Shown: positions 47,217-58,720 of the stretch, piece by piece | Layout: each line of letters starts with the position of its first letter | Numbering within the stretch: position 1 is the stretch's first letter | Source of the DNA: Oidiodendron maius Zn | Taxonomy: Eukaryota > Ascomycota > Leotiomycetes > Myxotrichaceae | Direction of reading: 5' to 3' | Assembly (NCBI GenBank): GCA_000827325.1 | Contig: KN832873.1 | Location: 1,688,245 to 1,752,244, forward strand | DNA length: 64,000 nt | Translations under genes and position numbers: made by a program | Notes under the pieces: model-generated | Told to the model about the DNA's origin: nothing | Databases searched by the model: none | Seen by the model: only the letters and a program-made list of their open reading frames with translations

Positions 47217-48292
47217 TGATGGTTGAGCACAAAGAGAATATCACGCAAGAGTCCCAGACTTCCAGTGCTACTTGTGTTTCTATACCAAGTACCCAGGTGG
47301 GGCTGTGCCGCGGCGGTCTGCCAGTATCAGGAGGAGTACGTGTCTAGGATGGGGATTTTCTGGCGAGGAATCGAGGAATCGGGATCGCAACAGGAACGGG
47401 AGCGGCACAATTGAAGAATAGTCAATCGCCGCGCTGCGAAGGAAGGCTAGATCGAAGGTGCGGGCGAAACAGAGTATTCTGCGCGAATGGCAGCCTCTCG
47501 TTGGAGAATGCTCACACTGTCAGCATTGGGAGGGCGGAGGGGGGGCATTGGACGTCATATGCATGGTTATGGTGCGCCAGGGACGAACCGCCTGGCTCAT
47601 CTGTCCAGTTCATACAGGAACAGGCGCATCGGATTAAGGACATATTGTGCACCCGTTTATGTCATTGTACCTGCCATTCGCACCGCGCTAATTGGGTTTC
47701 TTTCTTTGTTCTGTATAATCTCTACTTTAGGTGGCGGAGGTGTTCCCAAATCACCTCAATGGTGTCCCATCCCCACCAAGGAAATCAACCTCACATGCAA
47801 GGGGTAAGGCCCCAACAAAGAACCCGCAGGGCTCGATGCTACTCTACAAATTAGGTATGTACAACCTGACAATCTACGCAAGACGGCAGAGTTGATAATA
47901 CACAGTGATACAAGATCACGCGATCCCCACGATACCCACGATACTTCCACGGAATCCCAGAGTTGAAGGAGCTGCTGCGTGCCCAGAGCCCATGCCCACA
48001 TATTCCCACGTCCGTCCTCCCAACTGCGCCCCTCTCACAGTCTGCCCTTCGCCCAGATCCTGCTCGCAACTCTCTACCCAGCAGCAGGCTCCATCTAGAC
48101 CCTATCCACAGCCTCGACTAATCCTCTTGCGTCAGCGGTGAGCTCTCCTTGTGCCGGCGGGAAGTCAACGAAAATAAACAGTGGAGAGGCCCTCGGCAGG
48201 GCATGCAGCGCGTGTTTTACGGTACTGCCTCTCTTCCTCCCTCTACCGACTGCTGCCACGGCGGTCCCTGATGAGGAGGAATACTGACTCTC
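47217..48292. other. 1.1 kb divergent promoter region of GDB1 and GPD
   Basis: No gene seen; open frames at 47411-47854 and 47487-47807 have no motif. One CCCCT (stress-response-element core) occurs near 48026. Either gene may have its leader intron here. Confidence 0.5.
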
Positions 48293-49749
48293 ATGCCTCC
48301 AGTCTCCGCCGCAACAGCAACCAACGCCGCCAGGCGCCTCACCCAGACCTCGAACCATCTTACTGCGTCGCCGGCCGCCAGGATGGCTACCCTTGGGGCG
48401 TTCTCGAAGAAGCACAAGGTAACCGTGATAGGGTCAGGAAACTGGTATGTCTCACAGCATTGCTTATTTTTATGATGCCATGCTCACAGTGCAAGGGGGT
48501 CGACCATTGCCAAGATCGTGGCAGAAAATACTAAAGAACATTCGGACTTGTTCCATGAACAAGTGCAGATGTGGGTATTCGAGGAGGAGGTCACACTGCC
48601 CGAGTCCTCGAAGCACTACGACCCCAAAACCGGCTCGACCGCACAGAAACTCTCTGAGATAATCAACACTTACCACGAAAACGTTAAATACCTCCCTGGA
48701 ATCCAACTACCCTCCAACCTGATTGCCAATCCCTCGGTCGAGGACGCTGTCAAGGACTCGTCGATCCTAGTCTTCAACCTCCCTCACCAATTCATAAAGC
48801 GCATCTCAGAGCAGTTACAAGGACACACCCTGCCGTACGCTCGTGGGATCTCTTGCATAAAGGGCGTGCATGTGACATCGTCTGAAATATCTCTTTTCAG
48901 CGAATGGATTGGTGAAGGTCTTGGCATCTACTGCGGGGCGCTTTCTGGTGCAAATATCGCCAACGAAATCGCAGAAGAGAAATGGTCCGAGACAACCATC
49001 GCATATGACCCTCCCGTCGTCGATTCGCGGGCAGGCACACCGACAGGCCCCAGCCCAAGCGCGTCGCAAACCAACCTGGTAATTACGCCTGCAGATGGCG
49101 GACTTAAAGATGTGCGTAGTAAAACTAGCAAAATCAAGCTCAAGGCTGTCCCAGCTGAGTATCCACCGCTGGATCATGCTATTTTCAAGACGCTATTCCA
49201 CCGCCCCTATTTCCATGTGCGCATGGTCTCCGACGTGGCTGGTGTTTCACTCGGTGGTGCCTTGAAGAACATCGTTGCGTTAGCAGCTGGGTTTGTGGTA
49301 GGCCGCGGTTGGGGTGATAATGCCAAAGCAGCGGTAATGCGCGTAGGCTTGCTAGAGATGGTGAAGTTCGGCAAGGAATTCTTTGGAGATGCATCACGGG
49401 CCGAGACTTTCACGGAAGAGAGCTGCGGCGTTGCTGATATGATTACGAGCTGCTCTGGCGGACGGAACTTCCGCTGCGCCAAGATGGCGGTCGAGAAGAA
49501 TATCAGCATTGATGAAGTAGAGAAATCAGAGTTGAATGGGCAGAAGCTGCAAGGCACGAGCACCGCAAAAGAAGTCAACTCATTCTTAAAAGCGAGGGGG
49601 AAGGAAGCTGATTATCCTCTTTTTACGGCTGTGATCAGTAAGTAATGATGCCTGGTATTTCATGTACTTGAACTAATGCACTGTTAGATATTCTGGAAGG
49701 GCGCAACACTGTTGATGATATCCCAGATCTGCTGGCCCGTGAGGTGTGA
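48293..49749 (+). CDS. gpd1: NAD+-dependent glycerol-3-phosphate dehydrogenase
   Basis: Reduces dihydroxyacetone phosphate to glycerol 3-phosphate, feeding glycerol (osmolyte), lipid synthesis and cytosolic NADH reoxidation. Exons 48293-48444, 48496-49637, 49688-49749; 451 aa from 48293 or 421 aa from the second in-frame ATG at 48383 ([15 protein letters not shown]). Most family members begin like the shorter form. The extra 30 residues ([16 protein letters not shown]...) are Arg/Thr/Ala-rich without acids, like a mitochondrial presequence. The NAD motif [15 protein letters not shown] is completed across intron 1. Catalytic signature: [20 protein letters not shown] with its Lys, and RNFRCAKM near the C-terminus. 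A Ser/Thr/Pro-rich insert ([16 protein letters not shown]) interrupts the region after KWSETTIAY, as in other filamentous ascomycetes. Divergent from GDB1. Confidence 0.95.
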
Positions 49750-50285
49750 CGGACGAATTACGACTGTTTGATTGGAAGAACGACGGGCGGCGGACGTTTT
49801 TAGATTTCGGATGGTGGCTTATTGACCTGGCATACCCTGCGTCTTAATCGTAAAATATATCAAGTCGTAGAGTCCGCTCATGTTTTCGCATACAAGCCAT
49901 AACGATGCACAGGGGAATAGAGAACATTTTGCTTCTCCCATGCGTGCAGCAGCCCAATTGCAGCAAAGTCCACTTTAAATACCACATCTATAAGAACTAC
50001 CAGCCTCAGTATCAGCAGTCAAAAGGTTTTGGTATGCCCATAATCGGATCATAGACAGGTATAGAGAGGCCGTTTTCGGCATTCATGAAGGCATACACGT
50101 GACCTAATGGGTCTACCTAGCTGGCCAATCATCAATGAGCAAATCTAATAAGTAGGCGAAAACACCTCGGAAAGTCAAACTTCAAACCATCCTCCACTCC
50201 GACCTCAACCTCGAACCCCACTACTCAATTCGAGTAGTGCCTTCTGTTGCCGATTGACCTCCAGCTGAGGCTTACTGTGCTAAAG
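49750..50285. other. intergenic, no gene seen
   Basis: GPD 3' flank and cytochrome c1 promoter. Confidence 0.6.
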
Positions 50286-51543
50286 ATGTTGGCCAGATCA
50301 TGTCTGCCCTCGGCGCGCGCAGTCGGCGTTGTTCGGAATGGCGCGGTTAAAACGACAAAGGTACGGCCACACGCTCATCTTGGAACATGACAGGCAACAG
50401 CTAGCAGCGATCCGCGGGATCTGAATTGGATGAATTGAAGCGGAATTGGAGACTGACGTATAATGTGTTATAGCGTGCCGCATCCTCCTCGAGCTCCTCC
50501 ACCGAAGCTTCGACCCCATTCCGACTGAACATGGCAGCTGCCGCTGCTACGACTGCAGCGGTTGGATCAATGGCGTGGTATTATTATCTCTATGGCCATG
50601 AATTGCATGCAATGACCCCAGCTGAAGAAGGGTGAGTTGTCGCATTGAAGCTTCAATTGTGTTCAGAAATATCGTTTACAGTGACTTGGCATTGGGCGGG
50701 ATTGAGCGAAATTGCACCGACATCACATATAATCTGCTGTTACTGACATTTCGGTAGTCTCCATCCGACCCAATATCCCTGGGTCCACCGGCAATTCACT
50801 AAGACCTTCGACCACCAAGCGTAAGACCGATTTCACAATAGATTAAAGTAAAGGCACTAACAAGTTCCAGCCTCCGCCGAGGTTTCCAAGTCTACCAGGA
50901 AGTATGTTCCTCCTGCCACTCTCTCAGCAGAATCCCATACAGAGCCTTGGTTGGTGTCACCCATACTGTGGATGAGGTGAAGGTAATGGCAGAAGAGAAC
51001 GAGTATGATTCAGAGCCGAACGACCAAGGCGACATCGAAAAACGACCGGGAAAGCTCTCTGACTACCTTCCAAACCCTTACAAGAATGACGAAGCCGCCC
51101 GTGCTGCGAATAATGGCGCTCTACCCCCGGATCTCAGTTTGATCGTCAAGGCCCGTCACGGTGGCTGCGACTATGTCTTCAGCTTGTTAACCGGCTATCC
51201 CGACGAAGCTCCCGCTGGCGCCGTCGTTCAAGAAGGTCTCAACTTTAACCCGTACTTCCCCGGTACCGGTATTGCCATGGCTCGGGTGCTCTTCAACGAT
51301 CTCGTTGAATACGAAGACGGAACTCCTGCTTCAACATCACAAATGGCAAAGGATGTGGTTGAGTTTCTCAATTGGGCCGCTGAACCAGAGATGGATCAGC
51401 GGAAGAAGATGGGCTGGAAGGTTATAGCTCTTACCTCGGCTCTATGGGCCGTCAGCGTGTGGGTCAAACGCTACAAGTGGGCCCATCTCAAGAACAGGAA
51501 ACTGGTGTATACCCCTCCAGTCCCCAGAGCCCGCCATCACTAG
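50286..51543 (+). CDS. cyt1: cytochrome c1, haem protein of complex III
   Basis: Inner-mitochondrial-membrane subunit of the bc1 complex that passes electrons from the Rieske protein to cytochrome c; 322 aa. Exons 50286-50360, 50474-50631, 50758-50820, 50871-51543; all phases close. A bipartite presequence: basic start MLARSCLPSARAVGVVRNG, then a hydrophobic sorting stretch (AAAAATTAAVGSMAWYYYLYG). Mature part: GLHPTQYPWVHRQFTKTFDH, haem-binding CSSCH (~113-117) in VYQEVCSSCHSLSRIPYRAL, GALPPDLSLIVKARHGG and the Met-ligand region FPGTGIAMARVLF. One C-terminal anchor helix (VIALTSALWAVSVWVKRYKW) is followed by HLKNRKLVYTPP facing the matrix. Length and motifs are normal. Confidence 0.97.
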
Positions 51544-52227
51544 ATATATTCTCTTTGTTTACGATGCTGGGGACGAAGAATTGAGGAGATGTGCTACTAG
51601 TCTCATATTGTGATTGTACAAAGTGGCGGGGAGATTTAAAACGATGCCTCTCCAGGAGCTCAGAGAGAGAGAGAGAGAGAGAGTGATAGTGCTGTAAGGG
51701 GGGTTTTTAGACTTGTTCCAAATACATTGAATCCATGATTTCTAATTTATTTACCGTGACCTGCCACCCGTTAGCCATTATAATCTCTATAGCTCGCTAT
51801 CTGTTTTTCTATTGGCTGGAGCCTGTTATATTCACTTTCCAAGCCCGAACTAGTTTATTTACTGGACCTATAAATCTTCGCTTAAAGCTGTGGTTCTCAA
51901 CTTTCTGTACCCCTCCAACCATAATATTCGAGTTGCCTCCCGCAATAGTCGTACTTTCAACCTCTCTCACTCGCCAAATTTAGATCTCCAAACTGCTCGT
52001 AACCCACTCGCTCAAACATATGTTCGATATCCCCAGATCTCGTCCAATGGGAAGCGCGTTCCCCTGATGTCGCGACCTATAAGACTGTCATGAATCAAGA
52101 CGCTCATGGCAATCCCCAAGATCGTTATTGAGACGACAGAGATAGCTCAATCGATCCTTGAAGCTTCGAATCCCCACTGAATCTATGGAATATAAATTCT
52201 TCTCCTCTTACGGTGACGAATATCTAG
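51544..52227. other. intergenic, no gene seen
   Basis: Contains an AG microsatellite. The frame at 51735-51983 is AT-rich and shows no conservation signals. Confidence 0.5.
51662..51683. repeat. (AG)n microsatellite
   Basis: About eleven AG units in the 3' flank of cytochrome c1; expected to be length-polymorphic. Confidence 0.9.
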
Positions 52228-55200
52228 ATGATAGGAGAAGAGCTTGCTATCATGTACCACTTGGACGAGGACCCTATGCTGCCGCAGGACAGAGAGATGT
52301 GGCAGATAGAATGGGACGACAACGATTCTGAATCACTCCCTTCGAGTCAGCCGAGATCACTGTGCGAGAGTGAGAATACGGACAAACTTACGAGTGATTT
52401 GGCCTCGAAAGAGGATTTACTCGCCGAGTTTGATGTGGAATCCGAAGAGAAAGACTTTTTAATAGAAATGTTAGGCGTGGCACCCAAAGACGAAGTTGAG
52501 ATGCTTCAGAAAGCCAGAGAAACGAAACCTGATACTGTCAAACTCGTCGAGGATTTCGCTAAGTCTCATGCGATCTACGAGCAGCGAGAAGGGGAGATAG
52601 ATGAGGAAGCGGTGGTACAGTTTCAAAGAGACGTATACGACTTTGCGCGAGCAACTAGGATGAAAAGGAAAAAAGCCAAGATGGATGCCCGGCGCGCTGT
52701 GGCTGCTTGGATAAATTACGTAGGATTGGATGATAGCTCCCTCTCCATGAACAAGCCGATGGTCAAGAAGGGTATGCCACATCTCACATTCGCTGAGGAT
52801 TATTACGCGCACAAGGACAATAGACTGGCAAAGAAGAAGAAAAAGAAGAAGAAGAAGAGCAAGAAAAGGGAAAAAGAAGCAAAGCACAGCGAGAGCCAAC
52901 TAGTTCCTGCCGAGGATGAGGACGACACCGCTCCCGTATTCGTGGACGCATTTGAACTTGAATCTGGCGTTCTTACTACTCCCGTAATAGGAGAAAAGAG
53001 GAGTAGAGCTGGTTTGGAAGAAGGGGCAACCCAAGGCGGGGACAAAGAGCGAAATAAGAAGCGTCGAAGGTTGAAGAGTGCCCAACAGGAAGTCAGACAG
53101 GTGGATTTCGATGGGACATTATCCACAGTTGTTAACGGGTATGCTACTGAGATTCTCAATGACTATCACGATCCTTCTGCCTCGAACAAGGCTGTACTAT
53201 CTGTACCGCAAACACCTGCCGAGTCAGTAAAATCAAAGAAGATAAGGCCGAAGCCAAGTCCAACAACATCTGCCTATTTCACCCGTCCTCAATCATCTCT
53301 CAAGCGCGTGATTCGAAGGACGGGAGTACTATCACCAGACTTGCAGCTCGGCAACCCAGATGCAAAACTTTCTAGACGGGCCCGACAGGAGAGGAAGCAT
53401 GCAGCTAAGATAGCGCCCAAAACAGAGCAATCAAAAATCAAAGTAATTGTTGTTCAGCATCCTCTGTCCCCCTCTACAGCCGTTACGTTTGACCGTGTGA
53501 AGACTGCCGAGGAGGATACAGACTTGGTACTGAATCGACCGCAATTGCAGCAAACTACCATTAATGAAGCTGGAGGAGGAAAGGAACTTACTGAAGTCCC
53601 AAAAGCTTATGAACCAACAGTCGAGGCTGTGAATCCCGGCACGAGACACAAGCGGAAGCGTAAGAGGAATCGGAATCGCCGTAATGAGGCTAAAACGAAA
53701 TCCTCTACTCTAGGGATTGGCGAGCGTAGCGAGCATCATTATCGACAACAGGCCAAAGAGCATTGTCAGCAAGAAGCAATCCGTCCATGGGATGAAGACG
53801 CTCGCACTTTAGGAGACGCTGTTCAGCAATTGCATTATTATGACGGAAATAGTAAGATACCTGCCGAGGTACCGTTTGAAGTCCCAAGGAATGCACATCG
53901 TGGGAAAGAGGACGACCAAAGCAAAGAAAGTCAGGTTTTAGGCTCGTCAAACGCTAATTTTCCAACAAAGCGAAAACGTGGCAATCGGGGTAGACCATCC
54001 AGGCTTAAAAAGGCCACTGAAGGGGCGCCTAGCGAAATAGAGGAACAGGGCGAACCTCTAGCCGAGATAATCAATGTAAATGCCAGTGGTTCAAAGCGTT
54101 CAAGGGGAGACGGAGACCAAAGACGACGTCACTCCTTGGGAGAGTCTCCAAACGGCCAACAAACAAAAGATCGCCACTCGTAAGAGACCAGGGCTCTGCG
54201 AGTGGTGAATCATCCCTGGATACTCAAAATTCACAACCGGAACTCAAGGCTATACAAGCTACTGCTGGAAACAATAATGGCATCAATATTCCTAGTTGGC
54301 CGAGAGGAGAGTCTCTTGAAGTCCAAGTCACTGTTTGTTGCCCGGCAATGGCTGAAGGTCCTGCCGCTATACGCCAAACATCGCAAATGGCCATCTCTGA
54401 AGAAGATGTGGATATACCAAGAGCCATAAACCACTCTCGATCTCAAGCTACCAGTGCGAAGAAAAGAGATGCTAAAGGACGGTTTAGTAAGTCTTCTGCT
54501 CGACAAGGCGGATTGAGGGTGAGATCCAACTCGAGAACCAAGTCAGAACCTGCACGTCAGCGGAAGGGACAGTCAGATTTAGAAGGTCGATTCAGTAGTC
54601 ACTTTGTCAATGTGGATGACTCACCCATCACCTCCCTTATGGACCGCCCAAGGGGAAGATCTAGAGAGAGATCAAACGCGACAACCAATTCTGCTAACGC
54701 TTCTACCAAAGTCGTTGCGGATGCGAATGAGAGATTATGCTGTAGCCACCTAATCTCAGGAAACACTCAACCAAATTTTATGGCCGGAAAAATATCAGAT
54801 GCTGGGGGAGTGGAGAAGTCTAGGTCAAGAAGCAGGTCTATTAACGCGCAGATGCAAAGAAGAGACTCGAAAGGTCGCTTTAGTAGTGTTAGAACAACTG
54901 AAGGCGTTGCTATAATTGAAGAGAAGGCACCTGAGAAGATAGCCTTCGAAAGAAGACGATCAATAAGTGCAGCTTCGCAGAAAAGCAATTCCAAGGGCCA
55001 ATTCAGTGCCAGCGCTCCTAACCTTTCTCCAGTTGCTCCGGAAGGCAAAGCATTATCTCCAGCTGCTTTGATGGCCATTAATGTGGAACGTATTCCCGGA
55101 GATATCAAAGTGGGTAGGCTTGAGAAGAAACTGCCGAAGGGGACGAGATCACAATCCAAGTCGCCTTACTTTGCTACTGGCCTTTCACTTCCCGCTACTG

Positions 55201-56084
55201 ATGGATTAACCGATTCTCCTCTCGAAGGATATGTACAAACACCCAAGAAGCGAACATCTTCAAGATCTCCGAAGACGCCGAAAACCAGCAGTGGCGAAAG
55301 AGAACCTAAGAATCCACGCACTCCGCACACTCCGCGCACACCCGGCGGCATAGTATCTTGCATCCCCTTTCCACCACTCTCTGAGCCGTACTTCGGATTG
55401 ATTCAAGAAAAGCTCGCACACGACCCTTTTCGCCTCCTTATCGCTGTTACCTTTCTCATTCGCACGCAGGGAAAGCACGCCATTCCCGTCTTCTACGAAC
55501 TGATGGAAAGGTACCCCACCCCAGAATCTCTCGCTGCCGGCAATAGAGATGACATCGTCCCTCTAATACGGCACCTCGGGCTGCAGAACCAAAGAGCTGC
55601 AACTTACCAAATGTATGCAAAGGTTTGGCTTGAAGACCCGCCAGCTAAAGGGAGGCGATACGCCGTACGAGACTACCCTACAAAGGGCGCAGGAAAGGAC
55701 ATCAAAAAGGACGAGATCTTAACTGATGAAGACGAGCGCGTCGCTTGGGAGATTGGGCACATGACACAGGGCCCGTACGCAATCGACTCATGGCGAATCT
55801 TCTGTCGAGACGTTCTACGAGGAGTAGCAAACGGATGGAATGGCGAAGGCGCCAAGAAGAGTTTCCAGCCAGAGTGGATGCGAGTCCTTCCTGAAGACAA
55901 GGAGTTGCGAGCTTATCTACGCTGGATGTGGCTGAAAGAGGGATTCGAGTGGGATCCCTTCACCGGGGAAAGGGAAGTCGCCTCTGAACGTCTGATGAGA
56001 GCAGCGATAGAAGGCAGAATTGTTTGGGATGACATGGGCGGGATGAGGATTCTAGATAATCCGAATGATGATGTTCAAGGTTGA
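52228..56084 (+). CDS. MBD4-like HhH-GPD DNA glycosylase with long disordered N-terminus
   Basis: Likely thymine/uracil glycosylase acting on G:T or G:U mismatches; nuclear. The C-terminal ~240 residues match the MBD4 glycosylase domain: PFRLLIAVTFLIRTQGKHAI, the helix-hairpin-helix around LIRHLGLQNQRAATYQMYA, the catalytic Asp in GPYAIDSWRIFCRDV, then VLPEDKELRAYLRWMW. There is no Fe-S cysteine cluster, as in MBD4. The first ~650 codons (52228 on) are highly charged: a lysine tract near 52830-52880 (KKKKKKKKKSKKREK), SAYFTRPQSS, and KRKRKRNRNRRNEAK. That frame stops at 54183 while the glycosylase frame is open from before 54140. I joined them with an intron 54180-54295 (GTAAGA...CCTAG, phase 2; 1246 aa), but a frameshift or two genes are possible. 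Four KGRFS-like repeats follow the junction. Glycosylase identity is firm, gene structure is not. Confidence 0.75.
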
Positions 56085-57669
56085 AATACCCGGCGTGTGA
56101 TAAGGCTGATAAACTTGTAGAACAGTACCTTCTTGCGCAGAGTGGTTGGCATTAGCATAACGTGGACATGCATGCTCTAGTGTACGATGCTTCTAGACAC
56201 TAAATAAATGCGTGGTTTCTAAAGGAGAATTCTTATACGCATGTTGCTTGTCGGCTTGGCGATATGACTACTACTCCCTTTCTTTCTTCAGCTCGCTAAT
56301 TCAATTATGCACATCTACTCTTCGTTGTCAAGATGCCTTGGATTTGAGACGCAGGGATGAGATTTACTCTGATAAAGAGGGGAATCCGAAAGTTGCACGC
56401 GGCATTCATATATGCATGGCCTATTCATAAGTTGAGAGCAGGTTCTAGGATCCAGAGAATGTTTGTCCTGATGCCAAAAGATATTATAACCCCCTATATG
56501 ATTGAATATGAACTCCGCTCAAGTATGGAACCAGCCTGCTCTAATTTCTTTTATTTAATGCGTTAACTGGATTAAAAGAATGGGTGAAAATCGAGAATGC
56601 CACTAAGATGGTGGCGCATATGAGGGGATCGTGGCACGAGATCTTTCGGTTCTCAAAATAGCCTCACCTTTCAGCTTTCTACCTCTCAACAATAACGCTG
56701 CTATGTACCCTATTCTTCATAACATATCTTATCTAAGTAGACAGCTCAAGGAGTGTAAGGATATCTCATCATGACTAGCCCTACGCTTTCGTAGAGTCAC
56801 ACACTTATAGAGCCCAACAAGCCCAGCGTAGCGTTGACTGCACAAGAGGACTTCCCGCACCAGCTGGAATCTCTGATGAAAAGAGAACTTTTCAGTCATA
56901 TGGAATAGGTATATGATGCAATTGGCTGTCAAGTACTGGTTCCAAAAAGTTATTATTATAAACCAATTAACTAGGACGACTGTATTCGCCTTTTGTTTCT
57001 TGAGCCGAGGAGCCAAAATGATCCACCGAAAGGGTCACTTAAGAGGGTGTCGGTCAGCAAATGTGAGGGTTTCGAATCACTATCTTATTACTGGGGTTCT
57101 TGGGACAAGCCATACTGTATCTTTCTCCCAGAAGAAATTATGGCTATAACGAAGTCTCTCCACGCAGCTGGTTACGCACATGGTATGATGAATGACGAAG
57201 GTGCTCGCTTTGAAAGTGGAAAGCTGAAGATATCCGTATAAGATAGAAATTGGCCAGTGTCGAGTTATTATCTGATATACCTTCCACGCGAAATCTGGTC
57301 TTCGATTTGCGTTGGTCGGTTATATATTTTGTTACTTCTCTTGACCGTTTGATGTTCATTTGGCCGATAAACATTAGATATGTAGTAAGATGATAAGAAT
57401 GCCAGAAAATTCTGCTCCAGTGATGGGGGATTCTGTGGTGTTCATAAGCAACACATCATGAAATGGGCGGAGATTTATATCAAACAATCTGGCGGAAGTG
57501 AATGGGTCGGAAGCACATCACTACCAATAGAGAAATAAAGAAGATTAAAACTGTAAAATCGCGTATGAGGATAAATGCAGAATCCTTTCTAATCCTTTCT
57601 ATGCGGCGCTCATCTCTGGTGCAGCCGTTATGCTGGAATAATTTGATCATATGTCTTGGTCGTGCTCCT
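56085..57669. other. 1.6 kb intergenic between convergent genes, no gene seen
   Basis: AT-rich; short frames (56212-56566, 56729-57241, 57502-57720) carry no recognisable domain. Confidence 0.45.
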
Positions 57670-58451
57670 TCATTCGTCTTTTATGTGGTTAGGAATGATC
57701 TTCTTCTGTGCCACTTCTAGCCCATTCACTGCCCCATAAAGATACTGCAACATAGCAGTACTAATAGTCATTGCCAAGGCTGCTCCTGTGAATACCAGAG
57801 CTCTTGCAGGAGTGTCTAGCTGCTCGAAAAGAGGGTATGGGTAACTAGGTCAATGCGTCAGCAAATGTCCCGGCGGCTTGTATATACCCCAACTTACTAT
57901 CCATTGTGCTTATAGCACTCGTTGACCCAAACCCAGTACGATGACGCCAGCGCCGAGCTCAGGCCCATGGTTGGCAGCGCGCGAATGGGCCATGGGGGAC
58001 TGAAAAATAGCAGATCAAGAGTGAGCAGGATCGCTGGCATGGCGTGGAAACCCACATCTGCATACAAACTTATGTGTATCTCTGGCGGAACCACCAACGA
58101 CTTATCGATCGCGCTTATCCCCCAATATAAAATACTGATCACGACCTCCAAAGGGGTGCTGCACAGAGACAGATTGTTCTTGAGAACAAAAAGCTGCGGG
58201 GAGAGCGTGAGGTCGGCGAGGAGGGCAAACACAAAGGTTCCAGTGGCAATGGTGAGGCCGATAATGGTGAGATATTGGTAGTGCCAGCCGTAGGACTCGT
58301 TAATATGTGTCGGATAGTCGATGAGGTATTTGAAGGAGAGGGCGAACGAGATAATCCCAATCACATGTAAAGCAGCGGACACCCCGCGCGACGGCGAGGA
58401 CAGGCGCTGGAGGGGATGGCGGGCCATGAGCGGGTGGGAGGGAGAAGGCAT
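57670..58451 (-). CDS. FAR-17a/AIG1-like membrane protein
   Basis: Six-helix membrane protein of the AIG1/ADTRP family, whose animal members are threonine hydrolases of fatty-acid esters of hydroxy fatty acids; ER or other internal membranes. Exons 57898-58451 and 57670-57844 give 242 aa. The start MPSPSHPLMARHPLQRL is preferred over an upstream frame without a good start. Landmarks: SPSRGVSAALHVIGIISF, YGWHYQYLTIIGLTIATGTF (carrying a Thr that may be the nucleophile), LEVVISILYWGISAIDKSLV and the conserved His in YADVGFHAMPAILLTLDLLF. The intron joins CYKHNGY to YPYPLFEQLDTPARAL and restores the last helix. Fungal substrate unknown. Shares a 269-base divergent promoter with the WD40-cyclophilin gene. 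Confidence 0.88.
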
Positions 58452-58720
58452 GGCGATGTGTTCGCCCGACGGTTCAGCAAAAAGGATCAAATTGCGTATA
58501 TATTTCTTTGTATTTCTATCTATCTTGGAAACAGGGAAGTTTACATTTCTAAGTCTTGGGTGGAGGGGGATAAGGAGGCGCCAGCCGTGCGCTAGTAAGG
58601 TAGCACAGACGCGAATGTTTTCTTTCAGCCTGATCCACGTTTCGCGCAAATGTCCAGTTTATTTCGAGGATAAATATCCCGCAGCTCCCTCGCAACACGA
58701 CATTGGCGGTGCGACCCAAG
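58452..58720. promoter_or_regulatory. short bidirectional promoter
   Basis: The 269 bases between two outward-facing starts must contain both core promoters and both leaders. No recognisable TATA box stands out. Confidence 0.55.

Noticed and set aside
47411-47854. 147-codon plus-strand frame in the GDB1/GPD interval
   Set aside because: No recognisable domain and no conserved motif; composition like flanking non-coding DNA.
57066-57080. tttcgaatcacta-like sequence resembling a tRNA B box
   Set aside because: No matching A box, acceptor stem or anticodon arm around it. I found no convincing tRNA anywhere in the window.
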